Below the pieces are notes generated by a model. The model saw only the letters and a program-made list of their open reading frames with translations. It was not told the DNA's origin and searched no databases. A stretch of DNA of 64,000 nt. Origin: Novimethylophilus kurashikiensis. GTDB taxonomy: Bacteria > Pseudomonadota > Gammaproteobacteria > Burkholderiales > Methylophilaceae. The translations under genes were made by a program, and so were the position numbers. Below, piece by piece: positions 45,839-54,233 of this stretch (its first letter is position 1; every line of letters starts with the position of its first letter). The DNA is taken from NCBI RefSeq assembly GCF_003112435.1, contig NZ_BDOQ01000001.1, forward strand, positions 62,001 through 126,000. Direction: 5' to 3'.

Positions 45839-45854
45839 TGGCATATACTTTGCT
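45839..45854 (+). promoter_or_regulatory. sigma-54 (-24/-12) promoter upstream of fliK
   Basis: TGGCATATACTTTGCT matches the -24/-12 consensus (TGGCAC-N5-TTGCT class) with GG and GC at the invariant positions and correct spacing. It lies 36 bases before fliK. Class II/III flagellar genes in many proteobacteria use sigma-54. Confidence 0.75.
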
Positions 45855-45890
45855 CTAACTCGATCAGATCGTTTTGAAATCGAGTAAGAC

Positions 45891-46994
45891 ATGCAAAATG
45901 TAAACGTTTCATCCCAGTTGATTGCACCCCAGAAATCGGCCAAGGCAGCTAGTGCTTCTGCGGCGTCGGATGCTGCGGCGGCTGCAGGAACGACCGATCA
46001 AAACACACCTGAATCCCCCGCCGATACTTTCGGGAGAATCCTGGCTCAGCAGATGACGGCAACCAAGCCGGGCAAGGCTGAGGAGGTGATTGCGGCACTG
46101 AAGGATCAGAGCAAGAAAGGCGATGCTGTCGGTGAGGAAGACCCGACAGCCGCTGCGCTCGCGCAAGTGTTGTATATCGATCCCAATGCGCTCCCCGTAC
46201 AGAAATTCCAGGCGTCCAATGCCAGCGATAATGCCCAGGAGAACTCTGCTTTAACGCGTGGCGTGCCAAGCGCCATGTCGGCGATTTCCGGCAAGGAATT
46301 GCCGGTGCAAGACGGCAAGCCTGCCGATATTGCCGCCTTGCCGCAAACCTCAGACAAGCCTGATATCGGCGAACAAAGCGCTACCGATACCCTCGCCAAA
46401 TCATTCGATTCCGTCCTCGCAAGCAAGCAGATTGACGTCAAGACTGACGCACCTTCAGCATCCCCTAGCACGGCCGTGCCTACACTCCAGGCTCCCGCGG
46501 TGACGCAGCAAGTCAATCAGGCTAGCAATGACCAGAAGCCGCTGACGGTGCCTCAGCAAGTGGGCTCATCAGAATGGGGAACTGGTCTGGGCGACAAGGT
46601 GGTATGGATGGTCGGCAATCAAACTCGCGGTGCGGAAATTCACCTGAATCCACCTGCATTAGGTCCGCTCGAGGTGCGGGTGAGCATCAGCGATGGTCAG
46701 GCGAATCTATCCTTCATGACGCAACATGCCGCGGTACGCGAAGCTATCGAGGCGGCAACGCCACGCTTGCGTGAAATGCTGGGTGATAACGGTATTGGCA
46801 TGGGGAGCGTATCCGTTGATGTCGGTTCGTTCGCCCAGCAGCAGTCGCAACAGCAGCAGGCGGAAAACAACAATCGGCCTGCTGATCCTAATGCCTGGTT
46901 CTCCTTGTCGGGCGAGGACGGTGCATCAATCCAGACATTCACCAGTTTTGTTCAGCCCTCCAGAGGGCGTGGGGCAGTGGATTACTTTGCCTAG
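45891..46994 (+). CDS. fliK: flagellar hook-length control protein FliK
   Basis: A 367-residue secreted ruler protein. The first two thirds are low-complexity Ala/Ser/Asp/Lys-rich sequence. The conserved C-terminal hook domain (about 240-330) has EIHLNPPALGPLEVRVSI and LSFMTQHAAVREAIEAATP, both as in FliK. A Gln-rich segment (QQQSQQQQA) follows. It measures hook length and switches export substrate at FlhB. It closes its transcript with a strong terminator. Confidence 0.94.
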   Translation: MQNVNVSSQLIAPQKSAKAASASAASDAAAAAGTTDQNTPESPADTFGRILAQQMTATKPGKAEEVIAALKDQSKKGDAVGEEDPTAAALAQVLYIDPNALPVQKFQASNASDNAQENSALTRGVPSAMSAISGKELPVQDGKPADIAALPQTSDKPDIGEQSATDTLAKSFDSVLASKQIDVKTDAPSASPSTAVPTLQAPAVTQQVNQASNDQKPLTVPQQVGSSEWGTGLGDKVVWMVGNQTRGAEIHLNPPALGPLEVRVSISDGQANLSFMTQHAAVREAIEAATPRLREMLGDNGIGMGSVSVDVGSFAQQQSQQQQAENNNRPADPNAWFSLSGEDGASIQTFTSFVQPSRGRGAVDYFA

Positions 46995-47005
46995 ACGAAC
47001 TGGGC

Positions 47006-47051
47006 TTGAATAAAAAAGGCGCCCTTTGGGGCGCCTTTTGTTTTTATTCAA
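47006..47051. terminator. bidirectional terminator after fliK
   Basis: A 46-base palindrome: TTGAATAAAAAAGGCGCC pairs with GGCGCCTTTTGTTTTTATTCAA around CCTTTGGG. The GC stem with A and T tracts is a textbook terminator. It splits the flagellar genes into fliF-K and fliL-R transcription units. Confidence 0.92.
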
Positions 47052-47146
47052 TGGGTTATGAGGTTGTGGGGTGTTCTGTCTGTATGCTAGCGAACACAGC
47101 GGCAAGGGTGACCTGACAAAGTGCATAAAATAAATTAGCAAAATAC

Positions 47147-47174
47147 TTGTTTTTTATATGAATTTATTTATAAA
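47147..47174 (+). promoter_or_regulatory. candidate sigma-70-type promoter for fliL-R
   Basis: TTGTTT (47147-47152), 16 bases, TATAAA (47169-47174), in an unusually AT-rich leader. A TTGGAG ribosome site precedes fliL. The assignment is by eye only; a sigma-28 or sigma-54 match was looked for here and not found. Confidence 0.4.
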
Positions 47175-47245
47175 ATGTCTCCGAAGTTTCTGACTAAATT
47201 ATAGTCCCGTCCGTGTGTTTTAAATTTTTCACTTTGGAGTCTTGA

Positions 47246-47773
47246 ATGGCAAAAGACCCCGCTGCCGCACCAGAAGCGCCAGCAAGCAAGAAAAAACTGA
47301 TCATAATCATCGCTGCAGTGCTCATTTTGGCCATTGTCGGCGGTGGCGCTGCATTCATGCTGATGGGCGGCAAGAAAAAACACGGGAAGAATCAGGAAGA
47401 GGTCGTGCAGGAAGAGGGCGCTAGCGAGGAAGAAGCACCCGCAGCCAAGCTTTCCACGGTAGCCTTCGAAGAAAAATTCACAGTGAATCTACGCACTGAA
47501 GACGGAAGCAACCATTTTATTCAGGTTCCTAAGGTTGAACTTGAGGTGGCTAACGAAAAAATAGTTAAGAAGGTAGAGGAAACCAAGTCCAAGATTTCCG
47601 ATCGCATCAGCAGCACCTTGCGCAGTAAGACTATGCAAGAAATGATGGAGCCTGGCAGTGACCTCAAGTTGAAGGAGGAATTGCGGAAAGTGATCAATGA
47701 AACGATTGGCATCAAAGATCCATCCAAAGGGGTGAAGGAAGTCATTCTTCCTTCGTCTTTTATCGTTCAGTAA
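47246..47773 (+). CDS. fliL: flagellar basal body-associated protein FliL
   Basis: A 175-residue single-pass membrane protein: short cytoplasmic N-terminus, helix about 18-40 (LIIIIAAVLILAIVGGGAAF), an acidic Glu-rich linker, and a periplasmic FliL domain (FTVNLRTEDGSNHFIQVPKV ... LREELRKVIN-type C-terminus). FliL surrounds the stators and affects torque. First gene of the second flagellar unit. Confidence 0.94.
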   Translation: MAKDPAAAPEAPASKKKLIIIIAAVLILAIVGGGAAFMLMGGKKKHGKNQEEVVQEEGASEEEAPAAKLSTVAFEEKFTVNLRTEDGSNHFIQVPKVELEVANEKIVKKVEETKSKISDRISSTLRSKTMQEMMEPGSDLKLKEELRKVINETIGIKDPSKGVKEVILPSSFIVQ

Positions 47774-47788
47774 GGTATTAAGGCGGGT

Positions 47789-48775
47789 ATGGCCGACGAT
47801 ATCCTTTCACAGGAAGAGGTAGACGCCCTACTCAAGGGGGTTACCGGCGAAGCCGATGTCGAAGATGCATCGGTCGAGGAGTCTGGCGGCCCGCGCAACT
47901 ACAACCTGGCTAGCCAGGACAAGATCGTCCGTGGGCGCATGCCCACGATGGAAGTCATCAATGAGCGCTTCGCTCGCAACTTCCGCATCGGGCTTTTCAA
48001 TTTCACACGTCGTACAGCTGAAATCTCCATCGGCCCGGTCAAGCTGATGAAATACGCGGAATTTGTCCGCAACCTGGTCGTTCCGACCAACCTCAACATG
48101 GTGCATGTGCATCCTCTGCGCGGTACGGCGTTGCTGATTTTCGATCCCAACCTGGTGTTTCTCGTGGTCGACAACCTCTTCGGCGGTGATGGTCGCTTCC
48201 ACATGCGCGTCGAAGGCCGCGACTTTACGCCGACCGAGCAGCGCATTATCCAGAACCTGTTGAGCGTTGCCATGGAAGAGCTGCAAAAGGCCTGGGAGCC
48301 TGTGCATCCCATCAATTTCGAGTACATCCGCTCGGAAATGAACACACAATTCGCCAACATTGCGACGCCTAGCGAAGTCGTTGTAACCACGACGTTCAAC
48401 ATCGAGTTGGGCTCGGTCAGCGGCGATTTTCACGTGTGTCTGCCCTATGCTATGATTGAGCCGATTCGCGATCTGCTCTACGAAGGCATGCAGGGTGATC
48501 GCATGGAAGTCGACGAACGCTGGGTTCACTTTCTTTCCAACCAGGTGCAAGCCACGGAGGTCAAGCTGGTGGCTCAACTGACGCAGGCAGAAGTCACGGT
48601 AAGAGAGCTTCTGTCGATGAAGGTTGGCGACGTTATTTCGCTCGATATTCCAGAATCAATTACTGCCAGCGTGGAGGGGGTTCCAGTGCTGGAGTGCGGT
48701 TACGGAGTCCACAAGGGCCAGTACGCACTTAAGGTAAAGCGTTTTCTCACAGTTGAAGATACGGTAACAGGGTAG
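47789..48775 (+). CDS. fliM: flagellar motor switch protein FliM
   Basis: A 328-residue C-ring protein. The N-terminal LSQEEVDALLKG is the CheY-P binding peptide, followed by the CheC-like middle domain (LFGGDGRF) and the C-terminal surface-presentation domain shared with FliN (LLSMKVGDVISLDIP). It links chemotaxis to rotation direction. It follows fliL by 15 bases. Confidence 0.97.
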   Translation: MADDILSQEEVDALLKGVTGEADVEDASVEESGGPRNYNLASQDKIVRGRMPTMEVINERFARNFRIGLFNFTRRTAEISIGPVKLMKYAEFVRNLVVPTNLNMVHVHPLRGTALLIFDPNLVFLVVDNLFGGDGRFHMRVEGRDFTPTEQRIIQNLLSVAMEELQKAWEPVHPINFEYIRSEMNTQFANIATPSEVVVTTTFNIELGSVSGDFHVCLPYAMIEPIRDLLYEGMQGDRMEVDERWVHFLSNQVQATEVKLVAQLTQAEVTVRELLSMKVGDVISLDIPESITASVEGVPVLECGYGVHKGQYALKVKRFLTVEDTVTG

Positions 48776-48778
48776 CCA

Positions 48779-49240
48779 ATGGCTGAAGAAGAGCTAAACG
48801 CGGCAGCAGATTCGGGGGGGGACGAACAGTTCACCGCCGATGATTGGGCTGCGGCGATGGCTGAACAAGCCGCTGCCGACTCGACGGAAAGCGAGCCGGT
48901 AGAAGAACCGCAAGCATCTGCTGCGCGGGCCGCTATTTTCAATAATCTCAGCGCCGATCCCGGCCTCACGCCTGAAGCTGCAAAAAATCTAGAGCTGGTC
49001 ATGGACATTCCAGTCCAAATGACCGTCGAACTCGGCCGCACGCGTATGCCCATTCGTAGCCTGCTGCAACTTGCTCAAGGCTCTGTGGTAGAGCTCAACG
49101 AACTCGCCGGCGAACCCTTGGATGTGTTCGTCAACGGCTGCCTGGTAGCGCAGGGCGAAGTCGTGGTGGTGAACGAAAAATTCGGCATTCGCCTGACTGA
49201 TATCATCACGCCATCCGAGCGACTGAAAAAGCTCAAATGA
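48779..49240 (+). CDS. fliN: flagellar motor switch protein FliN
   Basis: A 153-residue protein with an acidic, Ala-rich N-terminus and the conserved C-terminal SpoA domain (LGRTRMPIRSLLQLAQGSVV, then GEVVVVNEKFGIRLTDI). A run of eight G (48814-48821) covers codons 12-15; slippage there would break the gene. The present length keeps the frame. fliO overlaps its stop. Confidence 0.96.
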   Translation: MAEEELNAAADSGGDEQFTADDWAAAMAEQAAADSTESEPVEEPQASAARAAIFNNLSADPGLTPEAAKNLELVMDIPVQMTVELGRTRMPIRSLLQLAQGSVVELNELAGEPLDVFVNGCLVAQGEVVVVNEKFGIRLTDIITPSERLKKLK

Positions 49241-49680
49241 TCCCGATGCTGGCCTGCACTCGCCGCGCAGCGGGCATCTCAATGCTGTTGTTTCCAATTC
49301 TGTCTTTCGCTGCCGAAACGCCGGCGCATGCCGCTGCATCTCCTGTTGCCGGGACATTGCAAATGTTGTTGGGCCTGGGGATCGTTCTTGCGGCTATCGC
49401 TGGCACTGCCTGGCTATTGCGGCGGATGGCGCCGGGGCAAGTGGGCGGTGCGGGCAATCTTCGTGTGGTAGCGGGCGTTGCCGTCGGTCCTAAGGAGCGC
49501 GTGGTGCTGGTCGATGTCGGCGAAACGCGCCTGGTACTCGGTGTTGCCACCGGCCAAGTCAATCTGCTCCACCAAATGCCGCGTCCCGATGACGCCGATC
49601 AAGCATCTGCATATCCAGCCATGCCGCCTTTTGTTGAAAAGCTGAAGGAGTACATGGCGGCCCGACAGGAGCGCAAGTGA
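49237..49680 (+). CDS. fliO: flagellar biosynthesis protein FliO
   Basis: A 147-residue membrane protein with one main helix (about 45-65, [19 protein letters not shown]) preceded by a weak signal-like segment. The cytoplasmic part contains [20 protein letters not shown], typical of FliO. It helps FliP assemble into the export gate. Overlaps fliN (ATGA) and fliP (GTGA). Confidence 0.93.
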   Translation: MIPMLACTRRAAGISMLLFPILSFAAETPAHAAASPVAGTLQMLLGLGIVLAAIAGTAWLLRRMAPGQVGGAGNLRVVAGVAVGPKERVVLVDVGETRLVLGVATGQVNLLHQMPRPDDADQASAYPAMPPFVEKLKEYMAARQERK

Positions 49681-50420
49681 GGGGCTGGCGGTGGCTTGCG
49701 ATATTGGTTGGTGTGGCCCTCCCGACGCTGGCGCTGGCTGAGCAAGGCATTCCTGCCTTTACCAGCGCACCAGGTGCTGGCGGTGCGACCAATTATTCGG
49801 TCTCGCTGCAAACCCTCATCCTGCTCACGGCGCTGACTTTCCTGCCGGCTGCCTTGCTCATGATGACGGCGTTCACCCGCATCGTGATTGTGCTTTCTTT
49901 GTTGCGCCAGGCATTAGGCACGATGCAATCGCCACCCAACCAGGTGCTGATAGGGTTATCGCTGTTTCTTACGTTTTTTGTCATGTCGCCGGTGTTCGAC
50001 AAGATCTACACCGACGCCTATCAGCCTTATGTCGCTGACAAGCTCAATGTCATGCAGGCTTTGGAAAAAGGTTCTGAGCCGCTCAAGGCTTTCATGCTGC
50101 GTCAAACCCGCAAGGACGACCTCGCGCTGTTTGTCAAAATCTCGAAATCGCCGCCGCTGGACGGGCCTGAGGCCGTACCGCTCAAGATTCTGGTGCCGGC
50201 CTACGTCATCTCTGAACTCAAGACCGCATTCCAGATCGGCTTCATCATCTTCATTCCGTTTCTCATCATCGATTTGGTCGTCGCCAGTGTGTTGATGTCC
50301 ATGGGGATGATGATGCTGTCGCCCGTGACCATTTCCTTCCCCTTCAAGCTTATGCTGTTCGTGCTGGTCGATGGCTGGGGTCTTATCATCGGTTCGTTGA
50401 TACAGAGTTTCTACGTATGA
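49677..50420 (+). CDS. fliP: flagellar export gate protein FliP
   Basis: A 247-residue membrane protein. It begins with a cleavable signal (GTG start; [15 protein letters not shown]) and has the two FliP signatures: [17 protein letters not shown] and [20 protein letters not shown] (with MGMMMLSP). Forms the FliPQR export pore. The GTG start overlaps the fliO stop. Confidence 0.97.
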   Translation: MRGWRWLAILVGVALPTLALAEQGIPAFTSAPGAGGATNYSVSLQTLILLTALTFLPAALLMMTAFTRIVIVLSLLRQALGTMQSPPNQVLIGLSLFLTFFVMSPVFDKIYTDAYQPYVADKLNVMQALEKGSEPLKAFMLRQTRKDDLALFVKISKSPPLDGPEAVPLKILVPAYVISELKTAFQIGFIIFIPFLIIDLVVASVLMSMGMMMLSPVTISFPFKLMLFVLVDGWGLIIGSLIQSFYV

Positions 50421-50689
50421 TGACGCCCGAGACCGTATTGACCATCGTCGAGCAGGCGCTTGAAATCGGCGTGATGGTATCTGCCCCTTTGCTTGGAGCG
50501 GCATTGGTGACGGGTTTGCTGGTGAGCTTGTTTCAGGCAGCTACCCAGATCAACGAAATGACCCTGTCCTTCATTCCCAAGCTATTGGTACTCGTCGTGG
50601 TGCTCATGGTGGCGGGGCCGTGGATGATCAACCTCATGGTGGATTACATGCATCGCCTGTTTTCCGGTATCCCTGGCGCGATCGGATAG
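50417..50689 (+). CDS. fliQ: flagellar export gate protein FliQ
   Basis: A 90-residue protein of two membrane helices: [20 protein letters not shown] and the loop [19 protein letters not shown], which is invariant for FliQ. Overlaps fliP by ATGA. Confidence 0.96.
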   Translation: MMTPETVLTIVEQALEIGVMVSAPLLGAALVTGLLVSLFQAATQINEMTLSFIPKLLVLVVVLMVAGPWMINLMVDYMHRLFSGIPGAIG

Positions 50690-50698
50690 TTGCAGCAC

Positions 50699-51481
50699 AT
50701 GCTGACGGTTTCGTCCATTCAGCTCAACGCCTGGCTTGCCGCATTTTTCTGGCCTTTTTTCCGCATTCTGGCTCTCATCGCATCTTCGCCATTTTTCGGC
50801 GCACGAGGCATTCCTGCCCACGCTAAAATCGGCACGGCCATCGTGCTTACCCTTGTGATAGCCCCGCTGTTGCCACCGATGCCTACATCGATACAGCCCG
50901 CCTCGGCTCAGGGGCTGCTAATCCTCGTTCAGCAACTCATGATCGGTTACGCGATGGGCTTGGTCATGCGCCTGGCGTTTACCGCGATGGAAATGGCCGG
51001 CCATATCGCCGGCTTGCAAATGGGCTTGGGCTTCGCCACTTTTTTCGATCCCCAAAACTCAACCCAGGTGCCCATTCTCGGCCAGTTTCTCGGCGTGATG
51101 GCCATGTTGCTGTTTCTCGCTTTCAACGGCCATCTGCTGGTCATCAGTACCTTGGTCGAGAGCTTCAATACCTTGCCCATTGGCACGCCGATGGCGCTCA
51201 CCAGTTGGAAGGCTCTTGTGCTCGCAGGCAGCAATATTTTTACTTGGGGCGTGATCATGTCGATGCCGGTGGTGGCAGCGCTGATGCTGGCCAACGTGGC
51301 GCTTGCCGTGCTCACGCGGGCCGCACCGCAACTCAATATTTTTGCGGTGGGGTTTCCCATCACCCTCGCGCTCGGGTTGATCGTACTGTCGCTTTCACTG
51401 CCTTACTTCTTGCCCATCTTCAACGGAATGGTGGAATATTCCGTCCAGGTCATGTTGAAACTTGCAAAACCCGGAACTTGA
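50699..51481 (+). CDS. fliR: flagellar export gate protein FliR
   Basis: A 260-residue membrane protein with six or so helices, starting MLTVSSIQLNAWLAAFFWPF, the standard FliR N-terminus. A TTG directly after fliQ (50690) is in frame but less likely. ALEMAGHIAGLQMGLGFAT-type and QILGQFLGVMAMLLFLAFNGH-type regions are present. Completes the FliPQR pore and ends the export-gate set. Confidence 0.95.
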   Translation: MLTVSSIQLNAWLAAFFWPFFRILALIASSPFFGARGIPAHAKIGTAIVLTLVIAPLLPPMPTSIQPASAQGLLILVQQLMIGYAMGLVMRLAFTAMEMAGHIAGLQMGLGFATFFDPQNSTQVPILGQFLGVMAMLLFLAFNGHLLVISTLVESFNTLPIGTPMALTSWKALVLAGSNIFTWGVIMSMPVVAALMLANVALAVLTRAAPQLNIFAVGFPITLALGLIVLSLSLPYFLPIFNGMVEYSVQVMLKLAKPGT

Positions 51482-51485
51482 TCCC

Positions 51486-52151
51486 ATGACGGAACCAAAA
51501 CGCGAATTGTCCGCCCTGGAGGCTTATCTCAAACTGATGCGCAGCAAGGGTGCAACCGAGGAGAACTTGGCGAAGCGCGCCTCGTTCATCCGGTTAATGT
51601 TCCCCTTGCTGGACGGCCAGCCGCTAGACGGTTCCATCTACCGTGATGCCATCGACGACGCCATGATGCAGCGTCCGCGGGACGAGTGGCCGGTCTGCCT
51701 GGCCTTTGCCCGGGAGTATTTCTATTTCTGGATCAACGATCTCAAATCCATCGCAGCGCTGCACTCCAGCGGCGAGTATGAGATCGAGCCTCCCAGCGGT
51801 GCGGCCCATACCGACGAAACGCTTAAGGAGGCGTGGAAGCGGCTCGATACCGAACGCTTCGAGGTACACGAAACCTGGCCCCTGCAAGCCTACAAGGCCG
51901 CGCTGCGGGAAGAGGGGGCTGAAAAGTCTGTGGTGGAAACCCGCGAAAAACTGGTCAAGCTACTGCTGCTGGACTTGCGCGGGGTCAGCGAGAAGAACGG
52001 CAAAACCTATCGCGTCGCCGTCGATTCCCTGTTGGTGATCTTCAAGCTGCCGGAAACCCGGCGCCTGTTTCTTAATGTGGTGCGTGAATTTTATTATTTC
52101 TGGATCGGCGATCCAGAGGCGGCCAGCCGGATTGTGCTGGACCGCCAATAG
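51486..52151 (+). CDS. unknown protein with internal duplication, 221 aa
   Basis: I do not recognise the family. The protein consists of two related halves: ALEAYLKLMRSKGATEENL... ending in CLAFAREYFYFWINDLKSI, and PLQAYKAALREEGAEKSVV... ending in LNVVREFYYFWIGDPEA. Each half is helical, about 80 residues, and closes with the aromatic REYFYFWI/REFYYFWI motif. There is no signal peptide or membrane helix. It begins four bases after fliR and is therefore part of the flagellar transcript, or at least read through. An upstream in-frame ATG lies inside fliR. It converges on the polyphosphate gene. Confidence 0.75.
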   Translation: MTEPKRELSALEAYLKLMRSKGATEENLAKRASFIRLMFPLLDGQPLDGSIYRDAIDDAMMQRPRDEWPVCLAFAREYFYFWINDLKSIAALHSSGEYEIEPPSGAAHTDETLKEAWKRLDTERFEVHETWPLQAYKAALREEGAEKSVVETREKLVKLLLLDLRGVSEKNGKTYRVAVDSLLVIFKLPETRRLFLNVVREFYYFWIGDPEAASRIVLDRQ

Positions 52152-52163
52152 CCGGACGCGCGC

Positions 52164-53663
52164 CTATTTCTCCGGTTTTATCTGTTCCAAGCCTTTTTCG
52201 ATACGCTCGCACAGTGTTTTCAGGATTTTGATGCGGGCGTAATTCTTGTCGTTGGCTTCCACAATGGTCCAAGGCGCGTAATCGGTGCTGGTACGGTCGA
52301 TCATGTCGCATACGGCGGCCTGGTACTGGTCCCATTTCTCGCGATTACGCCAGTCCTCCTCGGTGATCTTGAAGCGCTTGAAGGCCACTTCCTTGCGCTC
52401 CTCGAACCGCTTCAGTTGTTCGTCCTTGCTGATTTGCAGCCAGAACTTGATTACCAGGAAATGCTTGCGCGATAACTGCTCCTCGAAATCGTTGATCTCG
52501 CTGTAGGCCCGCATCCAGTCGTATTCCGAGCAAAAGCCCTCCACGCGTTCCACTAGTACTCGTCCGTACCAGGAGCGGTCGAATACTGCCAAGCGCCCAT
52601 GTCTCGGTACATGCCTCCAGAAGCGCCATAAATAAGGCTGGGCGCGCTCTTCCTCGGTCGGCGCTGCAATCGGAGTAATCCTGTAAATGCGAGCATCGAT
52701 GGCCTGCGTAATACGCCGGATGCTACCGCCTTTTCCCGCTGCATCGGCGCCTTCGAACACGCAAATAGCCGAAAGCTTTTTAAAACGCGGATCGCGCGTC
52801 AGCAAACTGAGCTTGCCCTGGTATTCCTCCAGTTTTTCTTCATAGTCTTTCTTATCCAGCTTCTTGGAAAGGTCCAGTTTGCTCAATAGATGCACCTTGT
52901 CCACCGGTTGGATCAACGGCGGTGCGGTCACGGCTTGGGGCTTGGCTTCGGGATGGTCGAGCCGATTGCGGATGGCTTCCAGGATCTGCTTGGCGACGGT
53001 GAGGTTGCGGTAATTGGCATCCGTGCCTTCCACGATGATCCAGGGCGCTGCGGCAGTACTGGTTTCGCGCAAGGTATGTTCCGAAATTTCGCGGAATTCG
53101 TCGTACATCTTGAGGTGCTTTTTATCGATGTCGGAGACGCGCCAGCGCGTCTTGGAGTCGGCCTCAAGTTTCTTGAAGCGCTCCTTTTGTTTTTCCTTGG
53201 AGAGATGGAACCAGAACTTGAGGACCAACGCACCTTCGTCCGTGAGCATTTTCTCGAAGCGCACGATTTCATCGAGTGCCTTGGTCAGCCCCTCGTTCTT
53301 GATCTCGCCATAGGCGCGCTTGATGATGGGGTCGGTGTACCACGAGCCAAAGTGAATCCCGATGCGGCCTTTGGGCGGCAAGGCTTGCCAGTAGCGCCAC
53401 ATGTGGGGGCGCTCGGCTTCCTCTTCCGAAGGGGCGCCGAAAGCCGAGGTGCGAATGGTGCGCGGGTCCATCCAGGCATTGAGCAGGTTGGCGGTTTCGC
53501 CCTTGCCGGAGCCATCTACACCGCTGATGAGGATAATGACTGGAAATTTCTTGGACTCGGCCAAGTCGTACTGCGCTTCCAGCAAGGCCTCGCGCAGTGT
53601 TGGGATTTCCTTCTGGTATGTCTCCTTATCGATTTTGTGACCCAGTTCCGCCGATTCGAACAT
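52164..53663 (-). CDS. pap: polyphosphate:AMP phosphotransferase (two fused PPK2 domains)
   Basis: A 499-residue class II PPK2-type enzyme. Two homologous domains each carry a Walker A: GVDGSGKGE (first half) and GADAAGKGG (second half), with lid/Walker B regions GIHFGSWYTDP and AVFDRSWYGRVLVERVEG. The fused arrangement is that of the AMP-phosphorylating PAP enzymes, with the C-terminal half catalytic. It converts AMP plus polyphosphate to ADP. Of two in-frame ATGs, 53663 has GGGAGG at the right distance and gives the usual MFESAELGHK start. Monocistronic. Confidence 0.95.
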   Translation of the reverse strand: MFESAELGHKIDKETYQKEIPTLREALLEAQYDLAESKKFPVIILISGVDGSGKGETANLLNAWMDPRTIRTSAFGAPSEEEAERPHMWRYWQALPPKGRIGIHFGSWYTDPIIKRAYGEIKNEGLTKALDEIVRFEKMLTDEGALVLKFWFHLSKEKQKERFKKLEADSKTRWRVSDIDKKHLKMYDEFREISEHTLRETSTAAAPWIIVEGTDANYRNLTVAKQILEAIRNRLDHPEAKPQAVTAPPLIQPVDKVHLLSKLDLSKKLDKKDYEEKLEEYQGKLSLLTRDPRFKKLSAICVFEGADAAGKGGSIRRITQAIDARIYRITPIAAPTEEERAQPYLWRFWRHVPRHGRLAVFDRSWYGRVLVERVEGFCSEYDWMRAYSEINDFEEQLSRKHFLVIKFWLQISKDEQLKRFEERKEVAFKRFKITEEDWRNREKWDQYQAAVCDMIDRTSTDYAPWTIVEANDKNYARIKILKTLCERIEKGLEQIKPEK

Positions 53664-53745
53664 ATGCATGCCTCCCGCTTAATTTCCCTGATGCGATACA
53701 CGCATATTAACGCTGGAGATCGCGCTCTGCATGGGAATGCACGGC

Positions 53746-54222
53746 CTACGGCCTATGTTTGTTGGCGTCCTCCAAATCGGGGATATCGGAAATCTCGCTA
53801 TTGAGCGCACCCTGGAGCAGATTGTTTTCACGCACCACATAGCCGGCCGCTACCATGACGAGCCCCAAACCGATCAAGGCGCTAAAGCTTAGGATGTGCT
53901 TGAAGATCGGCATGCCTGGGAACATGGTATCCAGCGCCGCGCAAATCAGCGCGAGCAGCAGGAACATGGCAGCAAACAAGCCGATATTGGTGGCCGTTTT
54001 CATCAGGTTGCAGCGTTCCTTGTACATGAAAATCTGCTGCTTCAGGTTCTTGCGGCGGTCGTCGCTGAGTTTCTGGTCGCGATAACTCGCGATCAAGGAC
54101 CGGAAGCGATCGAATGCCGCAATGTAACGCTGCTGCAAGAACGTCATGAAAATCCAGGAAGCAAACACGATCGCTGCCGGCGGCCCGATCGCGTTCATGA
54201 AATCCTTGGTGGCGAATTCCAA
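53746..54222 (-). CDS. DUF2721-like membrane protein
   Basis: A 158-residue inner-membrane protein with an N-terminal helix (about 12-30), a charged cytoplasmic helix (YRDQKLSDDRRKNLKQQIFMYKERCNLM) and two more membrane helices (about 78-98 and 112-130), here indicated by their ends. Layout and RRKNL...R pattern resemble DUF2721 proteins; the match is by eye. It follows iorB by 11 bases on the same strand, so it is probably at the end of that transcript. No function known. Confidence 0.6.
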   Translation of the reverse strand: MEFATKDFMNAIGPPAAIVFASWIFMTFLQQRYIAAFDRFRSLIASYRDQKLSDDRRKNLKQQIFMYKERCNLMKTATNIGLFAAMFLLLALICAALDTMFPGMPIFKHILSFSALIGLGLVMVAAGYVVRENNLLQGALNSEISDIPDLEDANKHRP

Positions 54223-54233
54223 GATGTCTTCCT

